This document shows positions 63,464-64,000 of a stretch of DNA of 64,000 nt, piece after piece. The position numbers were made by a program, and so were the translations under genes. The notes below the pieces were generated by a model, which did no database searches, was not told the DNA's origin, and saw only the letters and a program-made list of their open reading frames with translations. Within the stretch, counting starts at the first letter, position 1. Each line of letters begins with the position of its first letter. This stretch comes from Pictodentalium vernedei (Eukaryota > Mollusca > Scaphopoda > Dentaliida > Dentaliidae): NCBI GenBank assembly GCA_031216915.1, contig CM062290.1, positions 165,373,453 to 165,437,452 of the forward strand, given 5' to 3'.

Positions 63464-64000
63464 ACTGATTAGACCTAATTTCGGTACAAAATGGCCATTG
63501 GCAGCCGTCTTGAATTTTAGACCTCACCCAGAAACACTCGTTCTCGTCCCAAGGTGATAACAAAGGTACCCTAGACATTTCGTGAAGATCAGTTCATAAA
63601 TACAGACTCTTGCCCAAGCCATATTGACATGTGTACTTACAGTGTGTAAGTCGCACTGAGAAAATCAAAGTTCACCTAATTTGCATAATTTCTGCACGAG
63701 AAAAAAAACAATATTATATGTGATGTATCCTATGGTACTAAACATTCACGCAAAAAATTATTCAAATCAGCGCTTTCATATGGAAGTTCTGTGCAAAAAT
63801 CTGATTGCACCTAATTTTGTACAAAATGGCTGCCATCGGCCATCTTGAACTTCGGACCGGACCCCAAAACACTTGTTCTCGTCCCACGGTGATACCAAAG
63901 GTACCCAAGAAGTTTCGTAAAGATCGGTTCATAAATACGGCTTCTAGCCCGAGCCGTATTGGCATTTGCACTTACAGTGCTGAAAGTAACACCAAAAAAC
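63464..64000. repeat. S-family repeat, continues past the window
   Basis: Two more S blocks (about 63567 and 63900) in the same orientation as 49128-50966. Confidence 0.82.

Overview
This window looks like repeat-dense, low-GC nuclear DNA from an animal, most likely a marine invertebrate. The evidence is the company of elements: a Ty3/gypsy LTR retrotransposon, a Jockey/CR1-like LINE, Tc1 DD34E and hAT transposons, piggyBac-like and pogo-like MITEs, tRNA-derived SINEs, a satellite with a monomer near 180 bp, and a 100-N scaffold gap (34557-34656). The taxon cannot be fixed from the sequence alone. I found no convincing host protein-coding gene and no intact tRNA or rRNA gene.

Layout. 1-8.4 kb: piggyBac-like palindromic MITEs (family P), an hAT-type MITE, an 86-bp tandem repeat, and a broken Tc1 element (5409-6916) with TIRs and a TA duplication. 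8.5-43.7 kb: one diverged satellite (family R) built of ~180-bp monomers, inverted at about 9745 and split by two large insertions. Insertion 1 (about 16752-33534) is a minus-strand LINE whose 5' end carries ~150-bp hairpin-bearing tandem monomers. A 9.1-kb, very young Ty3/gypsy element (19122-28262) sits inside a poly-Asn-coding microsatellite of that LINE. Insertion 2 (about 34141-38801) holds the gap, a long foldback with four mirrored tRNA-like promoters, a P-family MITE and G-rich tracts. 43.7-48.7 kb: tRNA-derived SINEs with target duplications, two TTAA-flanked MITEs and a second hAT MITE. 49.1-51 kb and 61-64 kb: arrays of two further repeat families (S and T) ending in a conserved hairpin. 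51.4-52.1 kb: a three-level nest of small TIR elements. 54.65-58.0 kb: an hAT-like element with a broken Tc1 inside it. 59.1-59.5 kb: a pogo-like MITE with a perfect palindrome.

How the genes work together. The only near-complete genetic system is the gypsy element: LTR, candidate PBS, gag, protease, RT/RNase H/integrase, an extra two-finger C2H2 zinc-finger ORF in the slot usually held by env, a polypurine tract and the second LTR. Gag and protease meet at a candidate -1 slippery site. Protease and RT are separated by a +1 phase change at an A8 run. The LTRs differ at about three positions, so the insertion is recent. The zinc-finger ORF, the mirrored tRNA-like foldback, the satellite architecture, the LINE promoter-like monomers and the covarying MITE hairpins are the parts most worth a second look.
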